Source: Pseudoxanthomonas sp. CF125 (GTDB taxonomy: Bacteria; Pseudomonadota; Gammaproteobacteria; Xanthomonadales; Xanthomonadaceae). Taken from it: a stretch of 64,000 nt of DNA. Where the stretch lies: positions 785,048-849,047 of the forward strand of contig NZ_FNLD01000001.1 of the NCBI RefSeq assembly GCF_900104085.1, in the 5' to 3' direction. Position numbers and translations under genes: made by a program. Position 1 is the first letter of the stretch. Every line of letters starts with the position of its first letter. The notes beneath the pieces are model-generated. The model did no database searches. It was not told the DNA's origin and was given only the letters and a program-made list of their open reading frames with translations. Positions 37,621 to 48,664 of this stretch are shown here, one piece after another.

Positions 37621-40600
37621 ATGAAACGTATGCTGATCAATGCGACGCAGGAAGAAGAACTGCGCGTCGCCATCGTTGACGGACAGACCCTGTACGACAT
37701 CGATATCGAACAACCGTCCAAAGAACAGAAGAAGTCCAACATCTATAAAGGCCGGATCACCCGGCTCGAGCCTTCCCTGGAAGCGGCCTTCGTCGAATAC
37801 GGCGGCGAACGCCATGGCTTCCTGCCGCTGAAGGAAATCTCCCGCGACTATTTCCAGGCAGGCGTCGACCACAACAAGGCCGGCCTGAAGGAACTCCTGC
37901 GCGAAGGCCAGGAAGTCGTAGTGCAGGTCGACAAGGACGAGCGCGGCAACAAGGGCGCCGCCCTGACCACGTTCATCTCGCTGGCCGGCCGCTACATGGT
38001 GCTGATGCCCAACTCGCCCACCGCCGGCGGCGTCTCGCGCCGGATCGAGGGCGACGACCGCGCCGAGCTGAAGAAAGCGATGGACGCGCTGGTCATCCCC
38101 GAAGACATGGGCGTGATCATCCGCACCGCCGGCGTCGGCCGCGACGCCGAGGAACTGCAATGGGACCTGGACTACCTGCTGCAGGTCTGGCGCTCGGTCG
38201 CCGAAGCCGCGCTCAGCAAGCCGGCCCCGTTCCTGATCTACCAGGAGTCGCGCCTGATCGTGCGCGCCCTGCGCGACTACCTGCGTGCGGACGTCGGCGA
38301 GATCCTGGTCGACACCCCTGAGCTCTACGCCACGGCGAAGGAGTTCATAGAACAGGTGATGCCGCACAACCTGCGCAAGCTCAAGCACTACACCGACGAC
38401 ATTCCGCTGTTCAACCGCTTCCAGATCGAGTCGCAGATCGAAGGCGCCTACGAGCGCAACGTGCGCCTGCCCTCGGGCGGCTCCATCGTGGTCGATCAGA
38501 CCGAAGCCCTGACCGCGATCGACGTCAACTCCTCGCGCTCCACCAAGGGCAGCGACATCGAAGACACCGCCTTCCAGACCAACATGGAAGCGGCCGACGA
38601 AGTGGCCCGCCAGTTGCGCCTGCGCGACCTGGGCGGCCTGGTGGTCATCGACTTCATCGACATGTCCAGCAGCAAGCACCAGCGCGACGTCGAAAACCGC
38701 CTGCAGAACGCACTCAAGTACGACCGCGCGCGCGTGCAGATCGGCCGCATCTCGCGTTTCGGCCTGATGGAAATGAGCCGCCAGCGCCTGCGCCCCTCGC
38801 TGGGCGAATCCAGCCAGATCGTGTGCCCGCAGTGCGAAGGCCACGGCCGCATGCGCAGCATCGAATCGCTGTCGCTGTCCATCATCCGCGTGGCCGAAGA
38901 GCATGCGATGAAGGAGAACACCGGACAGGTGCTGGTGCAGGCCCCGGTGGAGATTGCCAACTTCCTTCTCAACGAAAAGCGCAACGCGTTGCGTGAAATC
39001 GAAAAGCGCCACGACGCGCCCATCGTCATCGTCGCCGACGAAGCGCTGCATACGCCGCACTACGAAGTCACCCGCATCCGCGAGAACGAGCTCGGCGAGG
39101 AAACCTCCAAGCCCAGCTACCAGCGCAATACCCCACGCAAGCTGCCCGTGCACGCATTGACCAAGGCGCAGTTGAACATTCCCGCGCCCGCGGTCACCCA
39201 CGTCAAGCACAGCCAGCCCGCGCCGATCCGCGAAGAGCGCGAGGAAGCGGCAGCGCCCGCTCCTGCATTCGTCAAGGCGCCCGCTGCGTCCGCACCCGCA
39301 GCCGCCGCCTCCGGCGGCGTAGTGGGATGGTTGAAGCGCGTGTTCGGCGGCGGCTCCAGCGAAACCTCCAACGCCACTTTGGCCGAGCAAACCCGCCAGC
39401 ACGAAAACCGCCAGCGGAATGACCGTGGCAACGACCGCAACAACGGCCAGCGCCGCGACGGCCGCGGAAACCAGCAGAACCAGGGTCGCGGCAACGCGGG
39501 CGGCCAGCGCCGCGATGAGCAGCGCGGTCCCAAGCCGCAGAACGCCCAGCCCGCTGCTCAGGGCGGCCAACAGCAGAAGCAGCGCAACGAACAGCCGAAA
39601 CAGCAGCAGCAACCCAAGCAACAGCAAAACCAGCCCAAGCAGCAGAAGCCGCAGAACGAGGCAGGCCAGAACAGCGGCCGTCCGCCGCGTCAGCCGCGCA
39701 ACAACGATGCGCCCAGGCAGCCCCAGCAGGAAAATGCGGCGGAAACAGCCGATCTGACCGTGGCGCCGGCTATCGCAGCGACAGCAGCGGTTGCGGCGAC
39801 ATCGGCTGCATCGTTGCCTGCAACAGCCCCCGCCGCTGCCGTCAGCGCCGCGCCCGCCGCCTCCGCCACGGAAGAAAAAGAAGCTTCTTCCATGCAGGTC
39901 GCAGCAGCCGCCAACGATTCCAGCGAAGGCGAAACCGCGGATACCGGAGACGGCACCGGCCGCCGCCGCCGTGGTCGTCGCGGTGGACGCCGCAGGCGCC
40001 GTGGCGCGGGCGAAACCGGCACCAGCAATGAAAGCAGCGGCTCGGAGGATTTCGGCGACGACGAACAACCTCAGGTCATCATCGCCAACGGCTCGCAACC
40101 CGAGTTCGATTTCGATGACGAAACCCCTGCCGCCAGCCCCGCCGCACGTCCTGCTGCTCAGGCGCCCGCCGCACCGGTGGTGGCGACGCTCGCCGTTGCC
40201 GCACCTGTTGCCGAGCAGGTCCGCCCCGCTCCGGAAGCGGCCACGCCCGAGTCCGTTGCTGTCGCTCCGGCGGCGGTCGAAACGAAACCAGCGGCCGTAG
40301 TCGAAACGCCAGAGCCAGCAGCGACGGCACCTTCCGTCGAATGGAGGACCGAATCGGTCGCCGCACAGACCGAGTCCTTGGCGATCGCCACGCCGGCCGA
40401 AGCCAATGCGACGGCTCAGGAAATCCTGAACAACGATACCGTCGAGAGCTTCACCCTAGTCGAGAATCCGGCCCCCGCGGAAGCGGCCTCGATTGTCGCG
40501 CAAGCCGCCGAGCCTGAAACCACGCCTGAAGCCGTGCACGAAGTCGTCGTACCGACTCCAGCGCCCGTGGCCGCCGTCGAGCCGCCCAAGCCCGCGCCGG

Positions 40601-40815
40601 TGCGGCCGGCGGTCGGCAATACCGGTTCGCTGTTCTTCACCGCCGATGCCGACACGCCGTCTTCGGTCACGCGGCACTTGTTCGAGCCCATGCCCGCCCC
40701 GCAGCCGGCGGCGGTCGTGGAAAAGCACGAAGAGCACGATCTTCCCCTGCTTGCCGAAAACGACGAAGCGGCCAGCGAAGAAGAAAAAGACCAGGGCAGC
40801 GAACGTAGCGCCTGA
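37621..40815 (+). CDS. rne: Ribonuclease E
   Basis: The central endonuclease of mRNA decay and rRNA/tRNA processing. It has 1064 residues. The catalytic half includes the S1 domain (about 35-120), the DNase I-like region (VVIDFIDM) and the zinc link CPQC (C402, C405). An amphipathic membrane-targeting segment ([11 protein letters not shown]) lies near 565. A long disordered tail follows, first Arg/Asn/Gln-rich, then Pro/Ala-rich, with an Arg-rich RNA-binding patch near 785. ATG 37621 was chosen over upstream in-frame Met codons because [10 protein letters not shown] is the family start. Confidence 0.96.
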   Translation: MKRMLINATQEEELRVAIVDGQTLYDIDIEQPSKEQKKSNIYKGRITRLEPSLEAAFVEYGGERHGFLPLKEISRDYFQAGVDHNKAGLKELLREGQEVVVQVDKDERGNKGAALTTFISLAGRYMVLMPNSPTAGGVSRRIEGDDRAELKKAMDALVIPEDMGVIIRTAGVGRDAEELQWDLDYLLQVWRSVAEAALSKPAPFLIYQESRLIVRALRDYLRADVGEILVDTPELYATAKEFIEQVMPHNLRKLKHYTDDIPLFNRFQIESQIEGAYERNVRLPSGGSIVVDQTEALTAIDVNSSRSTKGSDIEDTAFQTNMEAADEVARQLRLRDLGGLVVIDFIDMSSSKHQRDVENRLQNALKYDRARVQIGRISRFGLMEMSRQRLRPSLGESSQIVCPQCEGHGRMRSIESLSLSIIRVAEEHAMKENTGQVLVQAPVEIANFLLNEKRNALREIEKRHDAPIVIVADEALHTPHYEVTRIRENELGEETSKPSYQRNTPRKLPVHALTKAQLNIPAPAVTHVKHSQPAPIREEREEAAAPAPAFVKAPAASAPAAAASGGVVGWLKRVFGGGSSETSNATLAEQTRQHENRQRNDRGNDRNNGQRRDGRGNQQNQGRGNAGGQRRDEQRGPKPQNAQPAAQGGQQQKQRNEQPKQQQQPKQQQNQPKQQKPQNEAGQNSGRPPRQPRNNDAPRQPQQENAAETADLTVAPAIAATAAVAATSAASLPATAPAAAVSAAPAASATEEKEASSMQVAAAANDSSEGETADTGDGTGRRRRGRRGGRRRRRGAGETGTSNESSGSEDFGDDEQPQVIIANGSQPEFDFDDETPAASPAARPAAQAPAAPVVATLAVAAPVAEQVRPAPEAATPESVAVAPAAVETKPAAVVETPEPAATAPSVEWRTESVAAQTESLAIATPAEANATAQEILNNDTVESFTLVENPAPAEAASIVAQAAEPETTPEAVHEVVVPTPAPVAAVEPPKPAPVRPAVGNTGSLFFTADADTPSSVTRHLFEPMPAPQPAAVVEKHEEHDLPLLAENDEAASEEEKDQGSERSA

Positions 40816-40830
40816 TTTAAGCGGTCGGGC

Positions 40831-40864
40831 ATCCCGCGTGTTCGCTACAGCGAATGCGCGGGAT
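40831..40864. other. Hairpin at the convergent rne/response-regulator junction
   Basis: ATCCCGCG (40831-40838) pairs with CGCGGGAT (40857-40864), and TTCGC pairs with GCGAA inside it. It overlaps the last codons of the response-regulator gene. There is no T tract. Confidence 0.6.
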
Positions 40865-41492
40865 CCAGCAATCCGTACTGCGCGGCCAGCCGCGCCAGTG
40901 CGATGTTGTCCTGGATGCCGACCTTCTGGAACAAGCGCGTCTTGTGCGTGTTCACCGTCTTGGCGCTCAGGCTGAGGCGCTTGGCGATGTCTTCCTGGCG
41001 CAGTCCCTGGATGAGCAGCATCGCCACCTCCAGCTCCCGCGGCGACAATCCATCGAAGGGCGAGGCGCTTCCGCTCACATTGGAAAGCGCCATGTTCTGC
41101 GCGACATTCGTACCCAGGTAGCGCTTGCCGCGCGCCACTTCGCGCACCGCGCGCAGCAGTTCGCCCGCATCGCCGGCTTTGCCGATGTATCCGCAAGCGC
41201 CGGCTTCCAACAGACGTTTGGGCAGCGGACCGTCTTCCAGCACCGATACGATGATCACCTTGGTGTCTAGGTCGCCGCGGGCGATGCGCTCGGTGATTTC
41301 GAGCCCGCTCATTCCGGGAAGATGCAGATCGCACAACACCACATCGGGTTTCAGGCTGCGTATCTGGCGCAACGCGTCTTCGCCATTGTCGGCGTCGCCC
41401 ACGACCTCGATGTCCACTTCGCCGGCCAATATCATCTTCATGCCGGTCCGCACCAGCGCATGATCGTCGATCAGGTATACGCGTATCGTCAT
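40845..41492 (-). CDS. NarL/FixJ-family response regulator (GacA/UvrY-like), orphan
   Basis: A 215-residue two-component regulator. The receiver domain has acidic D9 and D10 and phospho-acceptor D55 in VVLCDLHLPGMSG. The LuxR-type helix-turn-helix has LSPRELEVAMLLIQGL and SLSAKTVNTHKTRLF. It resembles GacA/UvrY, which control the Rsm/Csr system, but no sensor kinase or uvrC is next to it, so the pathway is uncertain. Confidence 0.87.
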   Translation of the reverse strand: MTIRVYLIDDHALVRTGMKMILAGEVDIEVVGDADNGEDALRQIRSLKPDVVLCDLHLPGMSGLEITERIARGDLDTKVIIVSVLEDGPLPKRLLEAGACGYIGKAGDAGELLRAVREVARGKRYLGTNVAQNMALSNVSGSASPFDGLSPRELEVAMLLIQGLRQEDIAKRLSLSAKTVNTHKTRLFQKVGIQDNIALARLAAQYGLLDPAHSL

Positions 41493-41702
41493 CCTTGTTT
41501 CCCCTCAGTGACACTCCCATCGCGAGAGTAGCTTCGGCAATCGATACGAAGCAACTCACACTTTCCTTTGGAAGCGGTGAAAAACAAGGCCAGACAACGT
41601 AACCAACATTTCTCAGAAGCGGCTGGTTGCGGGCATTCTACTTATTCGCTCCGGTTGCGCATCCTCCAGCGGTCACGCTTCCTTCAAACGACCCGCATCC
41701 CC

Positions 41703-41776
41703 GTAGATCGGGGCTATGTCCCCGACGCATGGGAAACCCACCTACTCCGCAAGTCGGGGACGTAGCCCCGACCTAC
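41703..41776. repeat. GTAG-type REP inverted pair (family A)
   Basis: GTAGATCGGGGCTATGTCCC and, inverted, a copy ending GTAGCCCCGACCTAC flank a short spacer. The outer CTA of the right arm (41773-41775) is, on the minus strand, the TAG stop codon of the DUF418 gene. Confidence 0.85.
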
Positions 41777-42993
41777 GCAATGAGTTTCAGCGGTTGCCGA
41801 CGCGCATAAGTCAGACTGCGCCACAACCATTCCATCGGACCGAAACGATAGCGCGATAACCACCAGCGACTGAAGAAGATCTGCGCTCCGAACAATACGA
41901 TCCACGCCGACAATATGCCGACAAGACCATACCTGGGCCCGACACCCAGCCCTGCGCCATAGAACACCGACAGGCACACCGCCGTCTGCAACAGGTAATT
42001 GGTCAGCGCCATGCGCCCCACCGGAGCCAGCGCACGCAGATAGCGCCGGCATGAAGCATGCAGGAACAGCAATGCGAAGCCGGCGGCGTAAGCGACGCCC
42101 AGAGCCAAGGGGCCGGCGCGCAGGATGATGCGCAGCAGCGCTAATCCCGGTTGCCCCGCGAAGGCCGAAATATTAGTTTCCAGCGACTCCTCGAAATACC
42201 CGAACCCCGTCGCGGCCGCGCCGACGATCGTTGTGGCGATGAAAAGGCGATTCAGCGTCTCCCGATGGACTTCCGGCCGTTGCAGCAAGCCTGCACGGCC
42301 AGCCCAGTAGCCCAGCAGAAAACGCCCGAAGACGAAGGGCCACACATCCCACCAGACAACGTAGGCCCAATTGGAAAAAACCATGTTCTGCGCCAGCGCC
42401 GTCGTCCAGTGCGGAGATGAAAACGCCGCTAGGTTGGCCCTCTCCACCGTGTCCTGCGCGGGCATGCCTTCCAGCAGCGCCTCCATCCATGGTTCGATCA
42501 ACGCCGGAAGCACCAGCGCCACCGACAAGCCCAGCAACAGCAATGCACGCGACGAAAGCTTGCGGCAGAGAACCAGCAGCAGACCCATCAGCGCATAGAT
42601 CAGCAGGATGTCGCCCCACCAGAACAGGTAGGAATGGATAACGCCGAACAGCAGCAGCACGCCGATCCTGCGCAGATACAGCCGCGACCCGGCCGAACCC
42701 CGTGTTTGCGCCCGCTCCAGCTGCAGGGCGAAGCCCAGCCCGAACAGCATCGAGAACAGCGTGATCGCTTTTTCCTCGACCAGCAGCGATTCGATCGCAT
42801 CGGCCACGCGGTCGAAACCGGCGGTCGGCAGCGCCGCCCGCGCGGCATCGTCCAGGAAGGCGTAGAGGGTGAAAGAACTTAGGTTAACCAGCAACACGCC
42901 GGCCAGTGCGAAACCGCGCAATGCGTCGATCAGTTCGAGACGCTCGCCTTCCGCGCTGGGACTGCCGTACTGCGTTGGGGAAAGCTGCTGCAT
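41773..42993 (-). CDS. DUF418-family membrane protein
   Basis: A 406-residue polytopic protein with about 10 helices, starting ERLELIDALRGFALAGVLLVNL, the hallmark of YeiB/DUF418 proteins. Further landmarks are GFALQLERA and ALTNYLLQTAVC. The start is uncertain: ATG 42993, or a TTG at 43017 that fits no better. It is related to acyltransferase-3-like membrane proteins; function unknown. Its stop codon comes from a REP element. Confidence 0.85.
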   Translation of the reverse strand: MQQLSPTQYGSPSAEGERLELIDALRGFALAGVLLVNLSSFTLYAFLDDAARAALPTAGFDRVADAIESLLVEEKAITLFSMLFGLGFALQLERAQTRGSAGSRLYLRRIGVLLLFGVIHSYLFWWGDILLIYALMGLLLVLCRKLSSRALLLLGLSVALVLPALIEPWMEALLEGMPAQDTVERANLAAFSSPHWTTALAQNMVFSNWAYVVWWDVWPFVFGRFLLGYWAGRAGLLQRPEVHRETLNRLFIATTIVGAAATGFGYFEESLETNISAFAGQPGLALLRIILRAGPLALGVAYAAGFALLFLHASCRRYLRALAPVGRMALTNYLLQTAVCLSVFYGAGLGVGPRYGLVGILSAWIVLFGAQIFFSRWWLSRYRFGPMEWLWRSLTYARRQPLKLIA

Positions 42994-43033
42994 TGCTGTT
43001 GCAAACGTCTTTCGCAACGGAAACAGGCCGGCC

Positions 43034-43612
43034 TCAGGCCCCGAACCATCCCTTGCCGCGGGCTTCTTCGAGCCGGCTTTGCAAGTAATCCCACAATGCG
43101 GGACAGCCCACCTCGATCGGCAGCCCCACCCGGGCCACTACTCGCTCGTAACTTATCCCGTTCTCGCGCCAGCTCTGCCCTGCGTTGGCCAAGTTGAGCA
43201 ATACGGGCATGGCGCGGTCGGCGGCATTGGCGAAACGGGCGTCTGCGGTTTCGCCGCGTTCGAACTCCTTCCACAACACCATGAACTCCGCGCCCTGCGC
43301 CTCCGGCAGCAAACCGAATATCCGCGTCACCGCAGCCAGTTCCGCGGTCTTGCGTTCTTCCCAGTTGCCTTCGACGAACACCATGGTGTCGCCGGTATCG
43401 ATCTCGCCGATATCGTGCACCAGCAGCATGCGGATCACCCGGTCGATATCGACGGAAGCTTCCGCGTAAGCCGCCAGCGACGATGCCAGCAGCGCGATCT
43501 GCCAGCTGTGTTCGGCGGAATTCTCGTAGCGGTCCGCGTCGCGGAGACGGATCTTGCGCGTCACGGCCTTCAGCTTGTCCAGCTCAAGAATGAAATCGAT
43601 GATCTGTTGCAT
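43034..43612 (-). CDS. HD-domain phosphohydrolase (HDDC2/YfbR-like)
   Basis: A 192-residue metal-dependent phosphohydrolase. The metal ligands are visible in ENSAEHSWQIALLA (His), VHDIGEIDTGD (His-Asp) and a later Asp in NAADRAMPVLLN. HDDC2-type enzymes act as deoxynucleoside 5'-monophosphatases in related cases. ATG 43612 was chosen because the longer frame would run into tRNA-Ser. Confidence 0.85.
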   Translation of the reverse strand: MQQIIDFILELDKLKAVTRKIRLRDADRYENSAEHSWQIALLASSLAAYAEASVDIDRVIRMLLVHDIGEIDTGDTMVFVEGNWEERKTAELAAVTRIFGLLPEAQGAEFMVLWKEFERGETADARFANAADRAMPVLLNLANAGQSWRENGISYERVVARVGLPIEVGCPALWDYLQSRLEEARGKGWFGA

Positions 43613-43686
43613 GCCGTGGCTCGTCTGAAGGGAATCCGATCCTGTCAGCGCACGACGCTCGACTGGTAGTGTGGCGATCCATGCAT

Positions 43687-43776
43687 TGGCGGAGAGAGTG
43701 GGATTCGAACCCACGGTGGTATCGCTACCACGCCGGTTTTCAAGACCGGTGCCTTAAACCGCTCGGCCATCTCTCC
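43687..43776 (-). tRNA. tRNA-Ser (anticodon UGA)
   Basis: A 90-nt type II tRNA. The acceptor stem GGAGAGA/TCTCTCC ends in G and an encoded CCA. The anticodon stem-loop CCGGTCTTGAAAACCGG carries anticodon TGA. The long variable arm contains GGTAGCGATACC, and the T-loop GGTTCGAATCC is intact. It reads UCA and, by wobble, other UCN codons. Confidence 0.97.
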
Positions 43777-43843
43777 GAAGCTGTTGCTGCAGGCGGCCCA
43801 TTGCGGGTCGCGCGGCATTTTCCCATGAAGCGCGCGTGCTTGC

Positions 43844-44830
43844 CTACGAGGCCTTCTTGACCTTTATCTCGGGCAGTTCCTCGCCCTGCTTCGTCTCATC
43901 GCACTTGCCGCCGCAATCCAGCCGCGAGGACTCGATTTCCTTGGGCAGGTGCTCGGCCAGGAAATCGATGAACACGCGCACGGCAGGAAGCATGCCGCGG
44001 CGCGAGGCGAACACGGCGTGGCAGATGCCTTGCGGCAAGGTCCAGTCGCGCAACACCACTTCCAGCTCGCCCTTGCGCACCGCTTCGGCGCAGACCGTTT
44101 CCGGCAACAGAGTGATGCCGAAACCATCCTTGGCCATCGACTGCAGCAGCGGAAAATCGAAACCCGAAAGCCGCGGCTGGATATCCACCCGGACGATATC
44201 GCCGTCCGGACCATGCAGCTCCCAACGCTGACGGGCTTCGTCCTCGCTGGTGCTGAGGGTCACGTGATCGGTGAGCTCGTCCGGATTCTTGGGCCGGCCC
44301 GCACGGGCCAGGTATTTGGGGCTGGCGACCATCAACTGCCGGATCTGGCCGAAACTGCGCATGACCAGGCTGCCATCGTCGTCCAGCTTGGCGCGCACGC
44401 GCAGCGCCACGTCGTAGCCTTCGTTGATCAAGTCTACGCGGCGGTTGCTGACGTGCAGCTGCAGGCGGACCTTGGGGTACTTGTCCAGGAAGGCCGGCAG
44501 GATCTTCGGCAATTGCGTCTGCGCCACTTCCACCGGCACGCTGACGCGCACTACCCCGCGCGGCTCGGCGCTGAGGCGGTCCACTACTTCGCGGGCGGCC
44601 TGGGCCTCGGCCAGCATGGTCTGCGCATGGCGATGCACGCTCATGCCCACGTCGGTGACCGCGAATCGGCGAGTGGAGCGCTGCAGCAAGCGTACGCCCA
44701 TGTCGGTTTCCAACTGACTGATGCGCCGGCTCAGGCGCGACTTGGGAATACCCAGCGCGCGCTCGGCGGCAGCGAAACCGCCGTGGTCCACGACCATGGC
44801 GAAGTAATAAAGGTCATTCAGATCCTGCAT
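43844..44830 (-). CDS. LysR-family transcriptional regulator
   Basis: A 328-residue LysR regulator with an N-terminal winged helix (GGFAAAERALGIPKSRLSRR, residues 17-37) and a periplasmic-binding-like effector domain (about 90-295). It has a charged C-terminal tail with two Cys (LDCGGKC). It is divergent from an azoreductase across 116 AT-rich bases, the usual layout for regulator and target; relatives of this subgroup often control quinone or electrophile detoxification. Confidence 0.9.
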   Translation of the reverse strand: MQDLNDLYYFAMVVDHGGFAAAERALGIPKSRLSRRISQLETDMGVRLLQRSTRRFAVTDVGMSVHRHAQTMLAEAQAAREVVDRLSAEPRGVVRVSVPVEVAQTQLPKILPAFLDKYPKVRLQLHVSNRRVDLINEGYDVALRVRAKLDDDGSLVMRSFGQIRQLMVASPKYLARAGRPKNPDELTDHVTLSTSEDEARQRWELHGPDGDIVRVDIQPRLSGFDFPLLQSMAKDGFGITLLPETVCAEAVRKGELEVVLRDWTLPQGICHAVFASRRGMLPAVRVFIDFLAEHLPKEIESSRLDCGGKCDETKQGEELPEIKVKKAS

Positions 44831-44858
44831 GGCGGTAATTCCATATTCAGAACAATTA

Positions 44859-44887
44859 GTGACATTAAACCATCTTTATTCTATTTA
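44859..44887 (+). promoter_or_regulatory. Candidate sigma-70 promoter of the azoreductase gene
   Basis: A -35 element GTGACA (44859-44864) and a -10 element TATTTA (44882-44887) are separated by 17 bases, in a strikingly AT-rich patch between divergent lysR and azoR. LysR binding would overlap it. Confidence 0.45.
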
Positions 44888-44946
44888 TACAACAATCTAC
44901 CTTGGTATCCAACGCGGCGCCGCCGCTTCCTAAGTGGATAGCCAAC

Positions 44947-45525
44947 ATGAAACTCCTGCACCTCGACTCCAGTGCACTGGGCACCGGCTCGGTCACCCGT
45001 GAACTCACCGCCGCCATCGTAGCCCGTTGGCAGGACAAACTCCCGCAGTTGCAGGTCGAATACCGCGACCTGGATAGCGATCCCCTGCCCCATCTGACCG
45101 GCCAGTCGCTGGCCCAGGCCAATCCGGAAGAAGCGGCCGACGCGGCACGCACCATGGAACAGTTCCTGGCCGCCGACGTGCTGGTGATCGGCGCGCCGAT
45201 GTACAACTTCTCCATTCCTTCGACCTTGAAGGCCTGGATCGACCGCGTAGCGGTGGCGGGCAAGACTTTCCAATACACCGAGAAAGGGCCGGAAGGTCTG
45301 GCGGGCGGCAAGAAGATCATCATCGCCAGCGGCCGCGGTGGCATCCATACCGGCTCGCCGACGGATTTCCAGGAAGCCTACCTGCGCCAGGTGTTCGGTT
45401 TCCTGGGCGTGACCGATATCGAATTCGTACGCGCCGAAGGCGTAGCGTATTCGCCGCAGCACCGCAGCGATGCGATCGCCGGGGCGCTGGCTTCCGTTCC
45501 GGAGCCGGTGCGGCTGGCTGCGTAA
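44947..45525 (+). CDS. azoR: FMN-dependent NADH:quinone oxidoreductase / azoreductase
   Basis: A flavodoxin-like enzyme of 192 residues that reduces quinones and azo bonds with NADH. The phosphate-binding loop is near LLHLDSSALGTGSVTREL. The FMN contacts APMYNFSIPSTLKAWIDR and SGRGGIH are conserved. The start at 44947 (MKLLHLDS) matches the family. It is divergent from a LysR regulator and ends at a strong terminator. Confidence 0.92.
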   Translation: MKLLHLDSSALGTGSVTRELTAAIVARWQDKLPQLQVEYRDLDSDPLPHLTGQSLAQANPEEAADAARTMEQFLAADVLVIGAPMYNFSIPSTLKAWIDRVAVAGKTFQYTEKGPEGLAGGKKIIIASGRGGIHTGSPTDFQEAYLRQVFGFLGVTDIEFVRAEGVAYSPQHRSDAIAGALASVPEPVRLAA

Positions 45526-45550
45526 CGAACACGATGTTCGTGCCGATCGA

Positions 45551-45581
45551 AGCGGGTCTGCCTGTGCAGACCCGCTTTTTT
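45551..45581 (+). terminator. Intrinsic terminator after azoR
   Basis: AGCGGGTCTGC pairs with GCAGACCCGCT around CTGT, followed by a T run. Confidence 0.92.
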
Positions 45582-45614
45582 ATGGATACGTGGGTGAGCG
45601 TGTCGACTTCCGAT

Positions 45615-45752
45615 CGTCATCCCAGCGAAAGCTGGGATCCATTTTGATCTTGATCTGGCTTGGTGCGAAGCTGCGAGGAGCCGGACCACAAAAGCCTAAA
45701 AGCACAAACAAAAACAAAGTCAAAATGGATCCCAGCTTTCGCTGGGATGACG
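45615..45752. repeat. CGTCATCCC-type inverted repeat pair (family D)
   Basis: A roughly 34-base unit starting CGTCATCCCAGCGAAAGCTG is repeated inverted at 45719-45752 with a 70-base spacer. Each arm is itself a hairpin. Related pairs are at 47116 and 59926, and a single arm at 49989. Confidence 0.88.
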
Positions 45753-45780
45753 CCGCTCTTCTCTTGTGTCGGCTGGAAGA

Positions 45781-47197
<1,417 letters not shown>

Positions 47198-47309
47198 ATC
47201 GAAACGGTGTCTTGCGATTCGCCTTAATTATCGCTTTTTATGCGATGCCCTGCCTCGCCCGGCTAGCCTGGGCTATGCCAGAATCGCGGGCAGCCCACCG
47301 GAACCCGCC

Positions 47310-47972
47310 ATGCCCGCTTCGAACCCGCCCGAACACGATTACGTTTTCCGCCTACCGCGCAGCGCCCTGCGTATCGCCGGTATCGCCTTCGGCATCGGCC
47401 TGGTGCTGTTCCTGATCGTGTGGTGGATGGGGCGCGACCAGGCGTTCTACAAAGTGGAACCCACCGCACCCGGCAAGCCGTTGAGCGAACTGGAAGCCTT
47501 GCCGGAACCCCTGGCCGGCGGCGACGGCGCCAGCGACATGCCCTCAGCCGGCACCGGTGCCGGACCGACCGAGCGCCCGCAACTGGTGGAAACCGCACCT
47601 CCACCGCCTTTGCCAACGCCCATCGACGAAACGGCCCAGCCCACAGCCCCCGAAGCCGGCGTTCCGGCTGCCGCCGGGATAGTGCTCGCGCCGGGCGACC
47701 AGCCGGTCCCGCTCAGCGGGCAGACGCCGCCGCCGCGTTATCCCAGTGACGCATTGCGCAGGGGCGAAAGTGGCACGGTGCTGGTGCGGGTGGAAGTGGA
47801 CGTCAACGGCGCACCGGCGGGCGTGGCGCTGGTGCAGCGCAGCGGTTCGCGCGACCTGGATCGCGCCGCCATGGAAGCGGTGCGCAAGTGGCGCTTCATG
47901 CCCGCGCAGCGCGATGGGCAAGCTATAGCATCGAGCCTGGTGATTCCCATAGATTTCAAGGCCGACGAGTAA
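47310..47972 (+). CDS. TonB-like energy transducer (C-terminal domain), first of a pair
   Basis: A 220-residue protein with a short cytoplasmic N-terminus, one membrane helix (about 20-40), a Pro/Ala-rich periplasmic linker (45-140) and a TonB_C domain (PPPRYPSDALRRGESGTVLV to the end). The arrangement is that of TonB. No exbB/exbD lie nearby. It is followed 119 bases later by a paralog with the same layout. Confidence 0.82.
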   Translation: MPASNPPEHDYVFRLPRSALRIAGIAFGIGLVLFLIVWWMGRDQAFYKVEPTAPGKPLSELEALPEPLAGGDGASDMPSAGTGAGPTERPQLVETAPPPPLPTPIDETAQPTAPEAGVPAAAGIVLAPGDQPVPLSGQTPPPRYPSDALRRGESGTVLVRVEVDVNGAPAGVALVQRSGSRDLDRAAMEAVRKWRFMPAQRDGQAIASSLVIPIDFKADE

Positions 47973-48091
47973 ATTCGGAACCTGAACGGCTACGGCTCCC
48001 GGCGGCCGCTTTCACGGTGCCGTGACGCTTTCGCAACAAACCCGCATGCAAGACTCGCACCTGTTCATCCACATGTTCAGGGAGGTCAAGC

Positions 48092-48664
48092 ATGTCTACA
48101 CCTAATCCGAACGATCCCGGTTACAACAGCGTCGATCCCGATGCGCCCGTAGTCGCACCACCGCGCACCAGCAGCGCGCTGCTCTGGCTACTCCTGCTGG
48201 TGGCGCTGGTTGCGCTGGGCCTGTGGTGGTACGGAAAACGCGAGGCCACCGAAGCCCGCGACCTGCCTGCCGCCACCCAGCAGCCGGCGGTGGTAGATGA
48301 AACAGCGGCGCCTTCGGCCGTAGTGGCGGACAAGAAACCGGTAGAGAAAAAGCCGGTGGCCAAGCCCAAGCCGGTGGCCAAAATCAACCGCGATCCTTCT
48401 CCCCTGGCCGGCAATCAGACCCCGAAATACCCGCCGCAAGCGCTGCGCTCCGGCGTGGAAGGCAGCGTGAGCGTGCGCGTGGAAGTAGACGCCAACGGCA
48501 ATCCCACCGATGTACAAGTGGTGGAACGCAGCGGCGAACGCAGCCGCGACCTGGACCGGGCGGTGACCGATGCCGTGCGCAAATGGCGCTTCGAGCCGGC
48601 GATGAAGGACGGCAAGGCGGTACCGGGCGCGGTGGTGGTGCCGGTGGAGTTCAAGAACCAGTAA
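48092..48664 (+). CDS. TonB-like energy transducer (C-terminal domain), second of a pair
   Basis: A 190-residue paralog of the preceding gene. It has one membrane helix (about 27-48), a Lys/Pro-rich linker (KKPVEKKPVAKPKPVAK) and a TonB_C domain with TPKYPPQALRSGVEGSVSV and DAVRKWRFEPA. GGGAGG lies upstream of the start. Its end overlaps the 3' end of the convergent aroA by 14 bases. Confidence 0.83.
   Translation: MSTPNPNDPGYNSVDPDAPVVAPPRTSSALLWLLLLVALVALGLWWYGKREATEARDLPAATQQPAVVDETAAPSAVVADKKPVEKKPVAKPKPVAKINRDPSPLAGNQTPKYPPQALRSGVEGSVSVRVEVDANGNPTDVQVVERSGERSRDLDRAVTDAVRKWRFEPAMKDGKAVPGAVVVPVEFKNQ

Noticed and set aside
37390-40098. 902-codon open frame on the minus strand
   Set aside because: It lies antisense to rne. 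Its composition (long Ala/Gly/Arg/Leu runs) reflects the rne repeats read backwards.
43613-43714. Upstream extension of the HD-domain gene
   Set aside because: It would overlap tRNA-Ser, and the conserved protein starts at 43612.
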